From contig NZ_KQ954290.1 of assembly GCF_001519055.1 (NCBI RefSeq), positions 156,394 through 220,393 on the forward strand: a stretch of 64,000 nt of DNA. Direction: 5' to 3'. Positions 1 through 9,255 of the stretch are shown one piece after another (position 1 is the stretch's first letter; each line of letters starts with the position of its first letter). The notes below the pieces were generated by a model. The model did not search any database. It was not told the DNA's origin and saw nothing but the letters and a program-made list of their open reading frames with translations. Made by a program: the position numbers and the translations under genes. This DNA comes from Novosphingobium sp. Fuku2-ISO-50. GTDB taxonomy: Bacteria > Pseudomonadota > Alphaproteobacteria > Sphingomonadales > Sphingomonadaceae.

Positions 1-704
1 GTTTCGGCCCTGTCGTCGGCAGCCGACAGTTCCGCGCGCATGTCGCCAACCAGCAGCTCCACTTCGGCGGCAGGCATCACCGGCGCGCGCTGGTCGCATT
101 CGGTGAGCAGGTGCGGGTTTGCTGCGGGGTTCCAGGGGACCATCGGCCATTGCGCGCGCGGCGGCGTCTGTCCGCAGGCGAAATGCCAGAAAGCCGCCGT
201 GCCGGCCGTATCCGCAACCAGATGGATGCGCGCTGCGCTGGCCGGATTTTCCACGTGATGCGGGCGCCAGTTATCAAAGATCCATGCGTCTCCGGCGGCC
301 ATGTGTACCGATTCCCCGTCGCAGTGAAAGCGCACTTCGGGCCGGGTGAAAATCGGAATGTGCAGCCGCACCCGCTTGTGCCAATGATGATTGATATCGG
401 CGTGAAGCGGAACCCCGACCCCCGGCGCCAGGCGCATCAGCCGCGATCGGCTCCAGACCACGCCAAAGCCCGCCAGCACCTGACACATGTACGGCATCGC
501 GACGAGCCAGCGCGTCGGCAGCATCTGCCCGTGATGGGTGTCGGTTTCGGCACCATCGACAGTGATCAGGCGCGCCGCGCTATTGCCGGAAACGCCATCG
601 GGATGCGCCGCCCATGCCTCGTCCGGCAACGCCGCGACTTCGGCCTGCAGACGCGCCGCGTCGAAAAGCACGGGCAACTGGTAAAACGGGCGAGGCAACC
701 GCAT
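1..704 (-). CDS. Aspartyl/asparaginyl beta-hydroxylase-like protein (partial, runs off the left edge)
   Basis: This minus-strand gene starts at ATG 704-702 and stays open to base 1; 234 codons are visible and the 3' end is missing. It reads as a cupin/2-oxoglutarate-oxygenase fold of the Asp/Asn beta-hydroxylase family. The iron-binding HxD is H101-A-D103, the distal histidine lies in the NWRPHHVENP stretch near residue 149, and R159 would bind 2-oxoglutarate. Such enzymes hydroxylate Asp or Asn side chains, or act on small molecules in natural-product clusters. The start codon lies 3 bp after the stop of the TPR-sulfotransferase gene, so the two are almost certainly cotranscribed. The substrate cannot be told from sequence. 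Confidence 0.75.
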   Translation of the reverse strand, partial: MRLPRPFYQLPVLFDAARLQAEVAALPDEAWAAHPDGVSGNSAARLITVDGAETDTHHGQMLPTRWLVAMPYMCQVLAGFGVVWSRSRLMRLAPGVGVPLHADINHHWHKRVRLHIPIFTRPEVRFHCDGESVHMAAGDAWIFDNWRPHHVENPASAARIHLVADTAGTAAFWHFACGQTPPRAQWPMVPWNPAANPHLLTECDQRAPVMPAAEVELLVGDMRAELSAADDRAE

Positions 705-707
705 CGA

Positions 708-2627
708 TCACATCCTGTAGCGGGTCAGGACATCGCCCAGCCTGTCGCGAAGCGGTGCCAGCCATTCGGCATAGCGCTGCCATTGCGTCAGGCCATCCCG
801 GCCGATGGGCCGGCGCACTTGTTCGGAACTGGGCGTGCGCACGCTGCGCCGGGTTTCGTGAAATCGCAGGCATGCGGGATCGAAGGCCAATCCGCAATGC
901 GCCAGGATGCGCCGCACATTCGCGTCAAGATCCTCGATCACATCTTCGTAATGCACGGTCAGCACCCGCCCCGGCAGGACCGCGTTCCAGTGCTGCATGC
1001 AATCGAGATAGGCGCGGTAATGGCGGGCCATGTCGTCGATGCCATAAGTAAATTCCTGATTGGTCGTGCCGAACAACTGCTTGAGATTGCTGAAACAGCA
1101 CGCCATCGGTTCGCGCCGCACATCGATGATGATCGATTGCGGCAGGATCAGGTGGATAAGGCCGATGTGCCAGAAATTGTTCGGCATCTTGTCGATGAAC
1201 AGGGGCCGACCCAGGCGGCGGTAGGCGCGCGTTTCGGCGAGGAACCGCGCGCCGAGCGCCCGGGCCTGTGATGGCGACATCTGCAACACCGCCTCCGGGT
1301 GCAGCGGCAGGCCGCATGCTTCATCCAGACCGCACAGTTCCCCGGCATAGTGCCCGATTTCGGTCAGTTCCTGCGTGCCTTCCACCAGCGGGTGCGAGGC
1401 GAGGATCTGTTCGATCAGGGTCGAGCCCGAGCGCGGCAGGCCCAGGATGAAGATCGGCGCCGGATCGGCGATTCCCCAGCCGTCGCGTGCGGCGAAAGAC
1501 TGCGTGGTGAAAGTCTGTTTCAGCCGCTGCACGCAGGCTTCCGCGTCGTCCGGGCGATAGCGGCTGGTGCTGCGGCGAAGCGCATTGCCGCGCGCATAAT
1601 CGCGCCACGAAGCCGCATGATCGCCCCGATCCTCCAGCGCCTTGCCGAGCGCAAAGCACAGATAGATACGATCCATGTCCTGCACGTCGCCCCCGGATTG
1701 CGCGTCGCGCATCCGGGCGATGTCATCGTCGGTAAAGCGATAGGTCTTGAGATTGGCAAGGCTGAACCAGGCCACCCCATAACCGGGCCGCGCATCAAGC
1801 GCCGCGCGATAGTCGGCGATGGACTCCTGCGGCCTGCCCTCGACTTTCAGCGCGTTGCCCCGCCACAGGCGCAATTCGGCGATTTCCGTATCGGATTCGC
1901 ACGGACCGGCGAGCAGCCCGGCATAGAGATCGATCACGGCATCATAATCGCCAAGACCGACGCAGGCCGCGCCATATTGCTTGCGATAGGCCCGGTTTTC
2001 CGGATCATGTCGCAACAGGATATCGGCCTCCTGCCGCGCGCGCAGATGCTTTTGCCGCTGCAACAGCACCATCGCATAATCGAGACGCGCCGCATGATAG
2101 TCCGGCGCGAGGCCGAGCGCCGTTTCCAGCAAGGCCTCCGCCTCGTCGGGCGCATCGCTCTCGCTGCAAATTCGCGCCAGCAGGCGCAGCGCGCCGACAT
2201 TGGCGCCATCCTTGCGCAAATAGTCCCGGATAACGCCCTCTGCCAGCGACAGGTCGCCATCGGCATAGAGGCTGTTTGCCACCACCACTTCGGCGGGGAG
2301 TTGTTTCAGCGCCGCCCAATTCCGGGCCGCCGCCGCCGCCTGAGCGCTATCGCCCAGCATGCGGCAAAGCTGTTCGAGCATGTCCCAGGCGGCCGGCAAA
2401 GTCGGGTTCAGGCGCACCGCCTCATGCAGCGCGTCAAGCGCAGCGGGCGCATCGCCGAGCGCGATGTGGCAATGGCCAAGCTCGTGATAGAGGCGGCTGA
2501 ACCGGGGATATTGCCCCTGCAACCGCGCAAGCGCCGCCAGCGCGTCGGGAATGCGGCGACCGATGCGCAGATCCCGTGCCTCTTGCAACAAGGCCTCGCG
2601 CCAGGCGTAAGCGTCGGACGCCGTCAC
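708..2627 (-). CDS. TPR-repeat sulfotransferase
   Basis: This gene encodes 639 residues if translation begins at the GTG (2627-2625) that overlaps the TGA of the upstream gene; a longer reading would overlap that gene by over 200 bp. Residues about 1-390 are tetratricopeptide-like helical repeats. Residues about 390-639 are a sulfotransferase domain with the 5'-phosphosulfate loop GLPRSGST at 396-403 and a later IDVRREPMACCFS segment fitting the 3'-phosphate site. Proteins of this architecture transfer sulfate from PAPS, and the TPR part probably holds a protein partner or substrate. It sits between two Asp/Asn-hydroxylase-like genes in one coupled operon. The acceptor is unknown. Confidence 0.85.
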   Translation of the reverse strand: MTASDAYAWREALLQEARDLRIGRRIPDALAALARLQGQYPRFSRLYHELGHCHIALGDAPAALDALHEAVRLNPTLPAAWDMLEQLCRMLGDSAQAAAAARNWAALKQLPAEVVVANSLYADGDLSLAEGVIRDYLRKDGANVGALRLLARICSESDAPDEAEALLETALGLAPDYHAARLDYAMVLLQRQKHLRARQEADILLRHDPENRAYRKQYGAACVGLGDYDAVIDLYAGLLAGPCESDTEIAELRLWRGNALKVEGRPQESIADYRAALDARPGYGVAWFSLANLKTYRFTDDDIARMRDAQSGGDVQDMDRIYLCFALGKALEDRGDHAASWRDYARGNALRRSTSRYRPDDAEACVQRLKQTFTTQSFAARDGWGIADPAPIFILGLPRSGSTLIEQILASHPLVEGTQELTEIGHYAGELCGLDEACGLPLHPEAVLQMSPSQARALGARFLAETRAYRRLGRPLFIDKMPNNFWHIGLIHLILPQSIIIDVRREPMACCFSNLKQLFGTTNQEFTYGIDDMARHYRAYLDCMQHWNAVLPGRVLTVHYEDVIEDLDANVRRILAHCGLAFDPACLRFHETRRSVRTPSSEQVRRPIGRDGLTQWQRYAEWLAPLRDRLGDVLTRYRM

Positions 2628-3244
2628 CGCGCAGCACCGGCGCGCAATAACGGCTCCAGCCACTGCGGGTCCGGCTGGTCGGCGTCGTAGTATTCGAAGA
2701 TCAGATGGATCCGGTCGGTTTCGCCCGGATTGCGCACCCAGTGCGGGCCAAGGTTGTCGACCTCCACCGCCTCGCCGATGGGAAAATGGTGGTGGCTCCC
2801 GCCGAAAAAGCACACCACTTCGGGATTGGTCACCACCGGCACGTGAATCTTGTGCGGCCACTTCGCGGCGGGGTTGGCATCGATATGCGGGTGAATGATC
2901 CCGCCCGGCGCCATCCTCGCCAGCATCACGCGCGGAAAAACCCCGCGCGCATAGCCAAAGCCGCGCACCGCCTGCGCCAGCACCGGCTCCAGCACGCCGC
3001 GCCAGCCCGGCCAGGCTGTGCGATCGTGCGAACGGCGCCAGTCAAGCGGGCTGTCGATGAAGCGAAAGACGATGTGCCGGGTCGCGTCCAGCACATCGAA
3101 CTTGTTGGGTTTGGCGGCATTTTCCGCGTCCCACACGTCCTGCGGGATCGCCATGACGGCTGTGGTCAGGGCCGTCATCTCGACCGGCCCGAGCCTGCGG
3201 ACCGATGTCGTCTTGCGCGGATTGGCGACAGGGGCAAAGGTCAT
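2624..3244 (-). CDS. Aspartyl/asparaginyl beta-hydroxylase family protein
   Basis: This 206-residue protein has the Asp/Asn beta-hydroxylase fold. The HxD metal motif is H120-I-D122 in GGIIHPHID, the distal histidine is H168 in GPHWVRNPG, and R178 is the likely 2-oxoglutarate ligand, so the active site looks complete. The ATG overlaps the TGA of the upstream sulfotransferase (ATGA at 3241-3244), and its own stop overlaps the GTG of the TPR-sulfotransferase. The gene is therefore translationally coupled on both sides. It is a distant relative of the partial gene at the left edge, giving two hydroxylase-like and two sulfotransferase genes in alternation. Confidence 0.8.
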   Translation of the reverse strand: MTFAPVANPRKTTSVRRLGPVEMTALTTAVMAIPQDVWDAENAAKPNKFDVLDATRHIVFRFIDSPLDWRRSHDRTAWPGWRGVLEPVLAQAVRGFGYARGVFPRVMLARMAPGGIIHPHIDANPAAKWPHKIHVPVVTNPEVVCFFGGSHHHFPIGEAVEVDNLGPHWVRNPGETDRIHLIFEYYDADQPDPQWLEPLLRAGAAR

Positions 3245-3879
3245 GGCGTACCTTCGAACGCATAACCGAACAGATCGAGATCGACGGCATAGCGCGCCGC
3301 AACGCCGTCGATCAGATCCCGATCGTAATAGCGGCGATAATCATCGCGGTTTGTGCCATTCACGCGGGCCAGCGGGCGCGAGGGAATGCCGATACGCGCG
3401 CAGATGGCATCATAGGACGCCTGCATGTCCTCGACCCGGCCAATTGCATCGGTCAGCAAGGTCTTGCCGTCCCGATCGAGCAGCAGCGAGGCCTGGGACT
3501 GAAACAGGATGTGCCCTTCCGGCGGATCGCGAAACAGAAAGTGGCGCATGACTTCGCGCGGCTGTTGCTGAAACAGGTCATTGCCGCGCAGCATAAACGC
3601 ACAATATGACACAAACCGGTCAAACGGATTGCGCACAAAAGCAAATTTGAAAAAGCTGCCGAACGCATCCTCGCCGAGACAGGGGCGCACCTGACCCAGC
3701 GACAGGTGCCCATGCTGGACAGCCGCAAGATCGGCCCACGGGAAACGCCGGTTCACGAACAGCCCGACTTGTTCGACATCGTCATCGCCCATGTGCTCGC
3801 GCAGGGCCTGCCGCACCGAATGCGTGCCGGTCTTGGGCACGGCGGCAAAGATGAAGCGGTGTCGGTGGGATACGATCAT
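3241..3879 (-). CDS. Sulfotransferase family protein
   Basis: This 212-residue protein is a compact sulfotransferase. The 5'-phosphosulfate-binding loop is AAVPKTGTHSVRQAL (residues 12-26), and the 3'-phosphate-binding segment is FAFVRNPFDRFVSYC (about 79-93). It resembles the Sulfotransfer_2 family, which sulfates carbohydrates or other exported acceptors. No strong Shine-Dalgarno sequence precedes the ATG at 3879. It is the first gene of the coupled four-gene operon reading leftwards. A strong terminator (3896-3925) separates it from the TonB receptor upstream, so it needs its own promoter or read-through. Confidence 0.8.
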   Translation of the reverse strand: MIVSHRHRFIFAAVPKTGTHSVRQALREHMGDDDVEQVGLFVNRRFPWADLAAVQHGHLSLGQVRPCLGEDAFGSFFKFAFVRNPFDRFVSYCAFMLRGNDLFQQQPREVMRHFLFRDPPEGHILFQSQASLLLDRDGKTLLTDAIGRVEDMQASYDAICARIGIPSRPLARVNGTNRDDYRRYYDRDLIDGVAARYAVDLDLFGYAFEGTP

Positions 3880-3895
3880 GAAAGGGCACCATACC

Positions 3896-3925
3896 GAAAA
3901 AGCCCCCCTCCGCCGGAGGGGGGCT
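3896..3925 (-). terminator. Rho-independent terminator of the TonB receptor gene
   Basis: A GC-rich inverted repeat (AGCCCCCCTCC / GGAGGGGGGCT, 3901-3925) is followed on the minus strand by a run of T (plus-strand A run at 3896-3900). It begins 16 bp after the receptor stop codon. Confidence 0.85.
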
Positions 3926-3941
3926 GCCTGTGCGGCGGATG

Positions 3942-6782
3942 TCAGAACTTGTAGCTGAACCCGGCCAGATACGTCGCGCCACTTTGCGTCTGGTTGTACA
4001 GATAGCGGTGCTGGCTCCAGAACTGGGTGTTGGTCTGGTTGGTCAGGTTGACCGCATCCAGCGTCAGCTGGAATTTGGGCGTGATGTTCACAAAGGCTGC
4101 GGCGTCGATATACGTCGATGCGAAATAGCCCTGCGTGCCCGCGCTCATCGGGTCCGTATTGTGCCCGGTGTAATAAGCGCTGCGGTGGTTCAACGAAGCG
4201 CGCAGGCCCCAGACCTTGGTTTCGTAATAGAGCGTGGCGTTGAAGCTGGTCGGCGAAATGCCGGTCAGCGCCTGATCGGCATGGACATAAGTGAAGTTGC
4301 CAATCGCACCCAGCTTGTCGAACGGCTTGGGCAGGAAGGTAAACTGCGCCTGCGCCGCCAGCTCGACCCCGGTCACGGTCTTGGTGCCGGGTTGATTGGT
4401 CGGCTCGTCAAATTCATAGACATTCGTGTTGGCGTTGGCCCCCTTGATCGATCCGTAGGGAACTCCGGTCTGACTGAAGGGAATATTGTAAACTGGCACC
4501 GTGTCAAAGAAGTTGGTGATCCATTTCTGGAAAACGCCTGCGGACAGCAGCCCGATCTTGCCGAAATAGTATTCGACCGAAAGATCGAGCGTGTTGTCCT
4601 TGTACGGCTTCAGCCCGGGATTTCCGCGTGAAACGGTGATCTTGGCATCGGGTGCCACCGTGCCGTCGTTGTTGTATTTGTCGGCTGATGCCGTGCCCTG
4701 CGCGGCGAGCGAAGTCAGCCCCGGACGGTTGAGGTTCTGCGTGGCGGCAAACCGCACCAGCACTTCCGGCGTCAGCTCGACCACAGCGTTCAGCGCGGGC
4801 AGAACGCCCGTATAGTGGCCTTTGACGTCGGCCGTGCCCAGATAGGCATAGCTGTTGCCCTGAACCCAGCCCTGGCTGCGGGTATCGGTATGATAGCCGC
4901 GCAGGCCCAGGTTGCCGCGGAAATGCTTGCCGAACAGCGTGCCGTCCCAGTCGAGCTGGGCATAGCCGGAGAATGTGCCCTCGGTGGTGGTAAACACCTG
5001 CTCGATGTCCTGGATCGCACCGCCCGTGCCGTCTGCCTTGGGCCCAAGCCGGTGATATTCGTTGAACTTGGCAAAGGTCTTGTCGAAATCGCCGACCAGC
5101 CATGAACCCACGCTGTTGGTATAGACGTCGGTGAGACCGACCGCCGAAGTGCCGCGCATCTCGCCGTTGGTGCCATTGACGTTGCCGTCGTAGTAATAGT
5201 TCGCACCGCTCTGCGAAAAGCGGTGGTAGGCCGCCCCCGCGCGCACGGTAAACACCGGGTCGATCTTGTAATGCAGATTGACCACGCCCTCGAACAGCTT
5301 CGATTCGTTCCAGAACGAACGGTAGTAGAAATCATCCATCGTATAGTTCGACGGGTCGGTCAGGTTCGTGCCGGGATAGCTGAACGAGGCCGACTGGCCA
5401 TTCGCCCCATAGTTGGCCACAAGATTGCCCTTGGCGCGCATATAGAGCTTGTCGTCATAGGGGGTGTCATACTTCGACGTTTCCACGCCGATATGCCCGT
5501 CCACCTTGAACCGATCCGAAGCGTCCCACTTGTAAGTGAGCGCGCCCTGATTGAAGTTGTTCTTGTTGAGCTCGCGGCGATGTTCGCTGCCAAAGGTGAC
5601 ATTGCTGACGTCGGACGAGGTGACGTAGCCGTTGTTGTCGTATGTGAGAGCGTTTACGACCGATGAGGTCTGATACGCTGCGGGCCAGCCCTCGCCCGCC
5701 GGAGCATCCAGCGTGGTCGACCCCGGACCGCTGATCGGCCGCGTGGCAAAATGATACTCGTCGCGGTGGGTGGTGAACTGACTGTGCAGCAGATCAAGCG
5801 TCAGCAGCAGATTGTCTGCCGGGCGCCATTGCACGGCGCCGGTCAGACCCAGCCGCTCCTGCCGGGCATCCCACGAAGACAGGCGGTTGCCGTCAGCGAA
5901 ATAGAGATCGCCCGACAGGAACTTGGCCTGCTCTGCAGATGACAGATGCGAGATGTCGAGACCGCCAGCAACCAGGCTCTGCATATCCGACGCACCGGGA
6001 TTCGTATAGTTGTAGGTATCGTGGCCCTGCTCGGTTGTCCGGCGCTTGCTGTATGTGGCCGATACCGAGATGCCGAACGTGTTGTTCCAGTTCTGGCTGA
6101 ACAGCCCGACAAGGCGCGGCTGCGCGTCCTTGGTATATTGGTTGGTGCCCAGCTTGCCCGAGACCGTGGCCTTTGTGCCAAGGCCGTAATCGAACGGCTT
6201 GCCGGTGAACAGGCCGACCGTGCCGGCCATGCCGCCCTCGTTCTGGGCCGCCTGATAGGTCTTTTCGACTTCCGCGCGGGAGAACAGTTCCGAAGCGAAG
6301 ATGTTGAAATCGAACGAACGGTCACGGCTGCGCTGGCCACGGCTGTCCTGCGCGGAATCGACATTGCCCAGCACTTCCATGCCGTTGAGCTGCACACGGG
6401 CGAAATCCGAGCCGAGGCCGCGCAGCGAAATGCGACGGCCTTCGCCCGCCTCGCGCGTGATCTGCACGCCCGGCAGACGTTGCAGCGATTCGGCCAGGTT
6501 CAGTTCCGGGAACTTCGCCATGTCTTCGGCGACGATCACATCGACCTGAATGTTCGCGATCTTCTTGAGGCGACGCGCCTCTTCCAGCGAATGCCGAAAG
6601 CCGGTTACCACCACCTCTTCAGCCGCCGGATCGGCGGCGGGCTGACCCGAGGCCGGTTCGGCCGGAGCCTGCTGCGCACTGGCAACAGCAGGAAGCGCGG
6701 CAGCAACCAACGCGGCAACGGTAGACAGCAATATGGTCTTGGTACTCTGGCATTTTGCCAGAACGGGATCTTGGGATTTCAT
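3942..6782 (-). CDS. TonB-dependent outer-membrane receptor (TonB-Xanth-Caul class)
   Basis: Translation is placed at ATG 6782, preceded by a GGGGG ribosome site, giving 946 residues; a longer reading adds 29 residues without a signal sequence. Residues 1 to about 38 are a signal peptide ending VASAQ. The TonB-box-like EEVVVTG follows, then a plug domain with LAESLQRLPGVQITRE and ISLRGLG, and a long beta-barrel ending in Phe. Length and plug sequence fit the large proteobacterial receptors typical of Caulobacter, xanthomonads and sphingomonads. It would import a bulky substrate with TonB energy. A GntR-type palindrome (6946-6957) and an FNR-like box (6850-6863) lie upstream, linking it to the neighbouring phospholipase genes. 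Confidence 0.92.
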   Translation of the reverse strand: MKSQDPVLAKCQSTKTILLSTVAALVAAALPAVASAQQAPAEPASGQPAADPAAEEVVVTGFRHSLEEARRLKKIANIQVDVIVAEDMAKFPELNLAESLQRLPGVQITREAGEGRRISLRGLGSDFARVQLNGMEVLGNVDSAQDSRGQRSRDRSFDFNIFASELFSRAEVEKTYQAAQNEGGMAGTVGLFTGKPFDYGLGTKATVSGKLGTNQYTKDAQPRLVGLFSQNWNNTFGISVSATYSKRRTTEQGHDTYNYTNPGASDMQSLVAGGLDISHLSSAEQAKFLSGDLYFADGNRLSSWDARQERLGLTGAVQWRPADNLLLTLDLLHSQFTTHRDEYHFATRPISGPGSTTLDAPAGEGWPAAYQTSSVVNALTYDNNGYVTSSDVSNVTFGSEHRRELNKNNFNQGALTYKWDASDRFKVDGHIGVETSKYDTPYDDKLYMRAKGNLVANYGANGQSASFSYPGTNLTDPSNYTMDDFYYRSFWNESKLFEGVVNLHYKIDPVFTVRAGAAYHRFSQSGANYYYDGNVNGTNGEMRGTSAVGLTDVYTNSVGSWLVGDFDKTFAKFNEYHRLGPKADGTGGAIQDIEQVFTTTEGTFSGYAQLDWDGTLFGKHFRGNLGLRGYHTDTRSQGWVQGNSYAYLGTADVKGHYTGVLPALNAVVELTPEVLVRFAATQNLNRPGLTSLAAQGTASADKYNNDGTVAPDAKITVSRGNPGLKPYKDNTLDLSVEYYFGKIGLLSAGVFQKWITNFFDTVPVYNIPFSQTGVPYGSIKGANANTNVYEFDEPTNQPGTKTVTGVELAAQAQFTFLPKPFDKLGAIGNFTYVHADQALTGISPTSFNATLYYETKVWGLRASLNHRSAYYTGHNTDPMSAGTQGYFASTYIDAAAFVNITPKFQLTLDAVNLTNQTNTQFWSQHRYLYNQTQSGATYLAGFSYKF

Positions 6783-6849
6783 GATGGCCCCCGCCAGTTG
6801 GTATGGACCAGACCGGTTAAGCAGGCTGCGGCGACATCTCTGTGACAGT

Positions 6850-6863
6850 TTGATCAAGATCAA
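6850..6863. promoter_or_regulatory. FNR/FixK-like box upstream of the TonB receptor
   Basis: TTGATCAAGATCAA is a perfect match to TTGAT-N4-ATCAA, the consensus of FNR/FixK regulators. It lies 67 bp upstream of the receptor ATG (6782), between the GntR-type operator and the start codon. One exact palindromic match can arise by chance, so this is only suggestive. Confidence 0.4.
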
Positions 6864-6945
6864 TTGCAATAAGACTTTTTATCCATTCAGACACAGCCGA
6901 CAGCACGCCAGACGTGCGCAACGATAGCGGCCCACGCCGCCTTTT

Positions 6946-6957
6946 TGGTATATACCA
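6946..6957. promoter_or_regulatory. GntR/HutC-type operator 1 (TonB receptor)
   Basis: TGGTATATACCA is a perfect 12-bp palindrome containing GT-N-TA-N-AC, the HutC-subfamily signature. It is 164 bp upstream of the receptor start and 10 bp beyond the phospholipase stop. It matches two other sites near the GntR/UTRA gene. Confidence 0.7.
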
Positions 6958-6967
6958 CGTTAGCGAG

Positions 6968-9121
6968 CTAAGCGCGCATCGGGCCGATTCCCGGATCGGT
7001 CCGGCTGCTCGCCCCGGTTTCGACATGCCCGGCAAACTGCTGCGCGAATCCGGGGGCGTCGAGGGCCGACACACAGAGGCTGTACCAATGGTCGCTGGCC
7101 GCAATCGCCCATTCGCTCGTGACCGACTGCCCAGCCGCGACCGCGATCGACCGCCGCCGCTGCGCCGGGTCTGCGACGGGATAGGCATCATCCATCGCCA
7201 CTTCGACAATGCGGGTCCGGGTGCCGTGGTTGGTGATGGCCAAGGCGATGTCCCCGCCCGCGACCTCGGTCAGCGCGAGCGCCAGATCCTGATCGGCGAG
7301 CCCCGCAAAGCGCCGGTAAAATCCGTTGGGACCATGCACGATCAGATCATGGCCGCCCGGCGTTTCGCCCCCGTTCCCGCTGTCGTTCCAATGGCCCGCC
7401 GCATGACGCTCTCCCGCGCCGATGGTATAGCGCCACGGACCTGCCGAACCGGTCGCGTCGAACACCTGAAACACCGCCCCGGTCGCCCCGGCATTGACCA
7501 GATCGATCCACAGGCGGCCTTGCGCAATGCGCGCATTGGCGGCGATCCGATAGGGCAGCGCGCGCGCCGGCTGCTGGCCCGCGTCCTGCTGCGCCAACGC
7601 CTGTTGCGCCGGGATTTTCAGGCCCGGAGCGGCCAGCGAGCGGGCGATCCGTTGCGCGTAATCGGCGGTATCGGGCAAAGTCAGGCCGGTCCAGTCGCGG
7701 TTGGGCGAATGAAAGTCGAAACACGAGGTCAGATCGCCGCACACCGTCCGGCGCCAGGCGCTGATATTCGGCTCCATCACCCCGAAACGCCGTTCGAGAA
7801 ACCGCAGGACCGACGTGTGATCGAACACTTCCGAACAGACGAAGCCCCCGCGCGTCCATGGCGACACGACGATCGCAGGCACACGGATCCCCAGCCCCAG
7901 CGGATAGCGGCCCCGGTTCGCGGCTTGCGCATCGTGCGCATAATCCTTGCTCTCACCCGCGACCGAAACCGTGCTGAAGCCCTGATCGGGCGCGAGCGGC
8001 GGCATCGGCGGAAGCATGTGATCGTAAAAGCCGCCCGCCTCGTCATAGTTCAGGATGAACGCGGTCCTGGCGAACATGTCGGGATGGTCGACCAGCGCTT
8101 CGATCAGGCGCGCGCTCAAATGCTCGCCCTTTGACGGCACCGCGGTCGGGTGTTCGGACAAGTCCGCAGCGGTCACGATCCACGACACTTGCGGCAGCTT
8201 GCCCGAGGCGAGATCGGCGCGAAACGCCTCCACCAGCTGATCGCCGTCCGAACGGGTCCGGTCGGCGCCGGTCTTGTGCTCGGATACCCACGACCGCCCG
8301 CGCAGATACAGCGGCGAATCCTTGGCGCACGGCCGGAACGGTTTGAACACCGACAGGATATTGTCGCCGAAGTTGTCGTATTCCTGATAGATTTTCCACG
8401 AAACCCCCGCCGTCTCCAGCCGCTCGGCATAGGTTGTCCACGCGTGCGGGCCCTGCGCCATCGGCCGGTCCTCGGCCATGTCGGCGCTGGGCGTTTCGTC
8501 TTCGCCATAGTTGCTCATTTCCGGGTCGCCGCCGACGGCCCCGCCCCCGTTGCATCCGGTCCACAAGTGCAGCCGGTTCGGGTAAGTCTGCGTCAGCGTC
8601 GAGCAATGATAGGCATCGCAGACCGTGAAAGCGCTCGCCAGCGCATAGTAATAGGGCAGATCGGTGCCCCGATAATAGGCCATCCGCTTGTGCAGTTCGC
8701 CGCTATGGCCCCAACCGTCATAGCGACCGCCGTTGACGATCGGGATGGCGGCCTGATGGCCCTGATCGGACCCGTCGACGACAAATGCGTCGGATACACG
8801 CGAATCGCCGTGAAACGGCATGACATGGCCGTCGGGATGCTCGTGGCTGGGCTGGCGCCACACCGTCGCGCCATCGGGCAGCCGCAACGGACGCGGATCG
8901 CCAAACCCGCGCACGCCGCGCAGCGCGCCAAAATAGTGATCGAACGAACGGTTTTCCTGCATCAGGATCACGACATGATCGACATCCATGATCGAGCCGG
9001 AAACCTGGTGCGCAGGAATCGCCATGGCCTTGCGGATGGCAGCGGGCAGCACGCCAAGCCCGACGCCCGCCGCCAGGCCGCCGCCTGCCCGTTGCATGAA
9101 AGTCCTGCGATCGGTCTGCAT
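6968..9121 (-). CDS. Phosphocholine-specific phospholipase C, Tat-exported
   Basis: Translation from ATG 9121, with GGGAGAAA about 9 bp upstream, gives 717 residues. The N-terminus has a twin-arginine signal (DRRTFMQRAGG, residues 4-14). The phosphoesterase domain starts near residue 45 with the family hallmark ENRSFDHYFG (56-65). Later segments such as GCNGGG and ILNYDEAGGFYDHM fit metal or catalytic sites of the acid phosphatase/PLC superfamily, and two C-terminal beta-rich repeats complete the usual roughly 700-residue architecture. It should cleave phosphatidylcholine in the periplasm or outside, releasing phosphocholine and diacylglycerol. A GntR-type operator lies 24 bp upstream, and the regulator gene is divergent. 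A role in phosphorus scavenging is inferred. Confidence 0.93.
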   Translation of the reverse strand: MQTDRRTFMQRAGGGLAAGVGLGVLPAAIRKAMAIPAHQVSGSIMDVDHVVILMQENRSFDHYFGALRGVRGFGDPRPLRLPDGATVWRQPSHEHPDGHVMPFHGDSRVSDAFVVDGSDQGHQAAIPIVNGGRYDGWGHSGELHKRMAYYRGTDLPYYYALASAFTVCDAYHCSTLTQTYPNRLHLWTGCNGGGAVGGDPEMSNYGEDETPSADMAEDRPMAQGPHAWTTYAERLETAGVSWKIYQEYDNFGDNILSVFKPFRPCAKDSPLYLRGRSWVSEHKTGADRTRSDGDQLVEAFRADLASGKLPQVSWIVTAADLSEHPTAVPSKGEHLSARLIEALVDHPDMFARTAFILNYDEAGGFYDHMLPPMPPLAPDQGFSTVSVAGESKDYAHDAQAANRGRYPLGLGIRVPAIVVSPWTRGGFVCSEVFDHTSVLRFLERRFGVMEPNISAWRRTVCGDLTSCFDFHSPNRDWTGLTLPDTADYAQRIARSLAAPGLKIPAQQALAQQDAGQQPARALPYRIAANARIAQGRLWIDLVNAGATGAVFQVFDATGSAGPWRYTIGAGERHAAGHWNDSGNGGETPGGHDLIVHGPNGFYRRFAGLADQDLALALTEVAGGDIALAITNHGTRTRIVEVAMDDAYPVADPAQRRRSIAVAAGQSVTSEWAIAASDHWYSLCVSALDAPGFAQQFAGHVETGASSRTDPGIGPMRA

Positions 9122-9145
9122 GTCCGTGTTTCTCCCGTCAGGATT

Positions 9146-9157
9146 TGGTGTATACCA
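9146..9157. promoter_or_regulatory. GntR/HutC-type operator 2 (phospholipase C and regulator)
   Basis: TGGTGTATACCA is a near-perfect palindrome with GT-N-TA-N-AC. It lies in the divergent interval, 24 bp upstream of the phospholipase ATG and about 100 bp before the regulator start. It could repress both genes. Confidence 0.75.
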
Positions 9158-9255
9158 GTGCTTGGGGACGGTTTCGTGAAACCTGCGAACCGGTCCGCGC
9201 AATCCGCGCCGGACTGCCTTGCTCCCTTCGCAACATGTGGTACGTCAAAACGAAG

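Noticed and set aside
9145..9255. Upstream extension of the GntR/UTRA protein to ATG 9145
   Set aside because: It would put the operator in the coding sequence and add residues not typical of the family; the start at 9256 is preferred.
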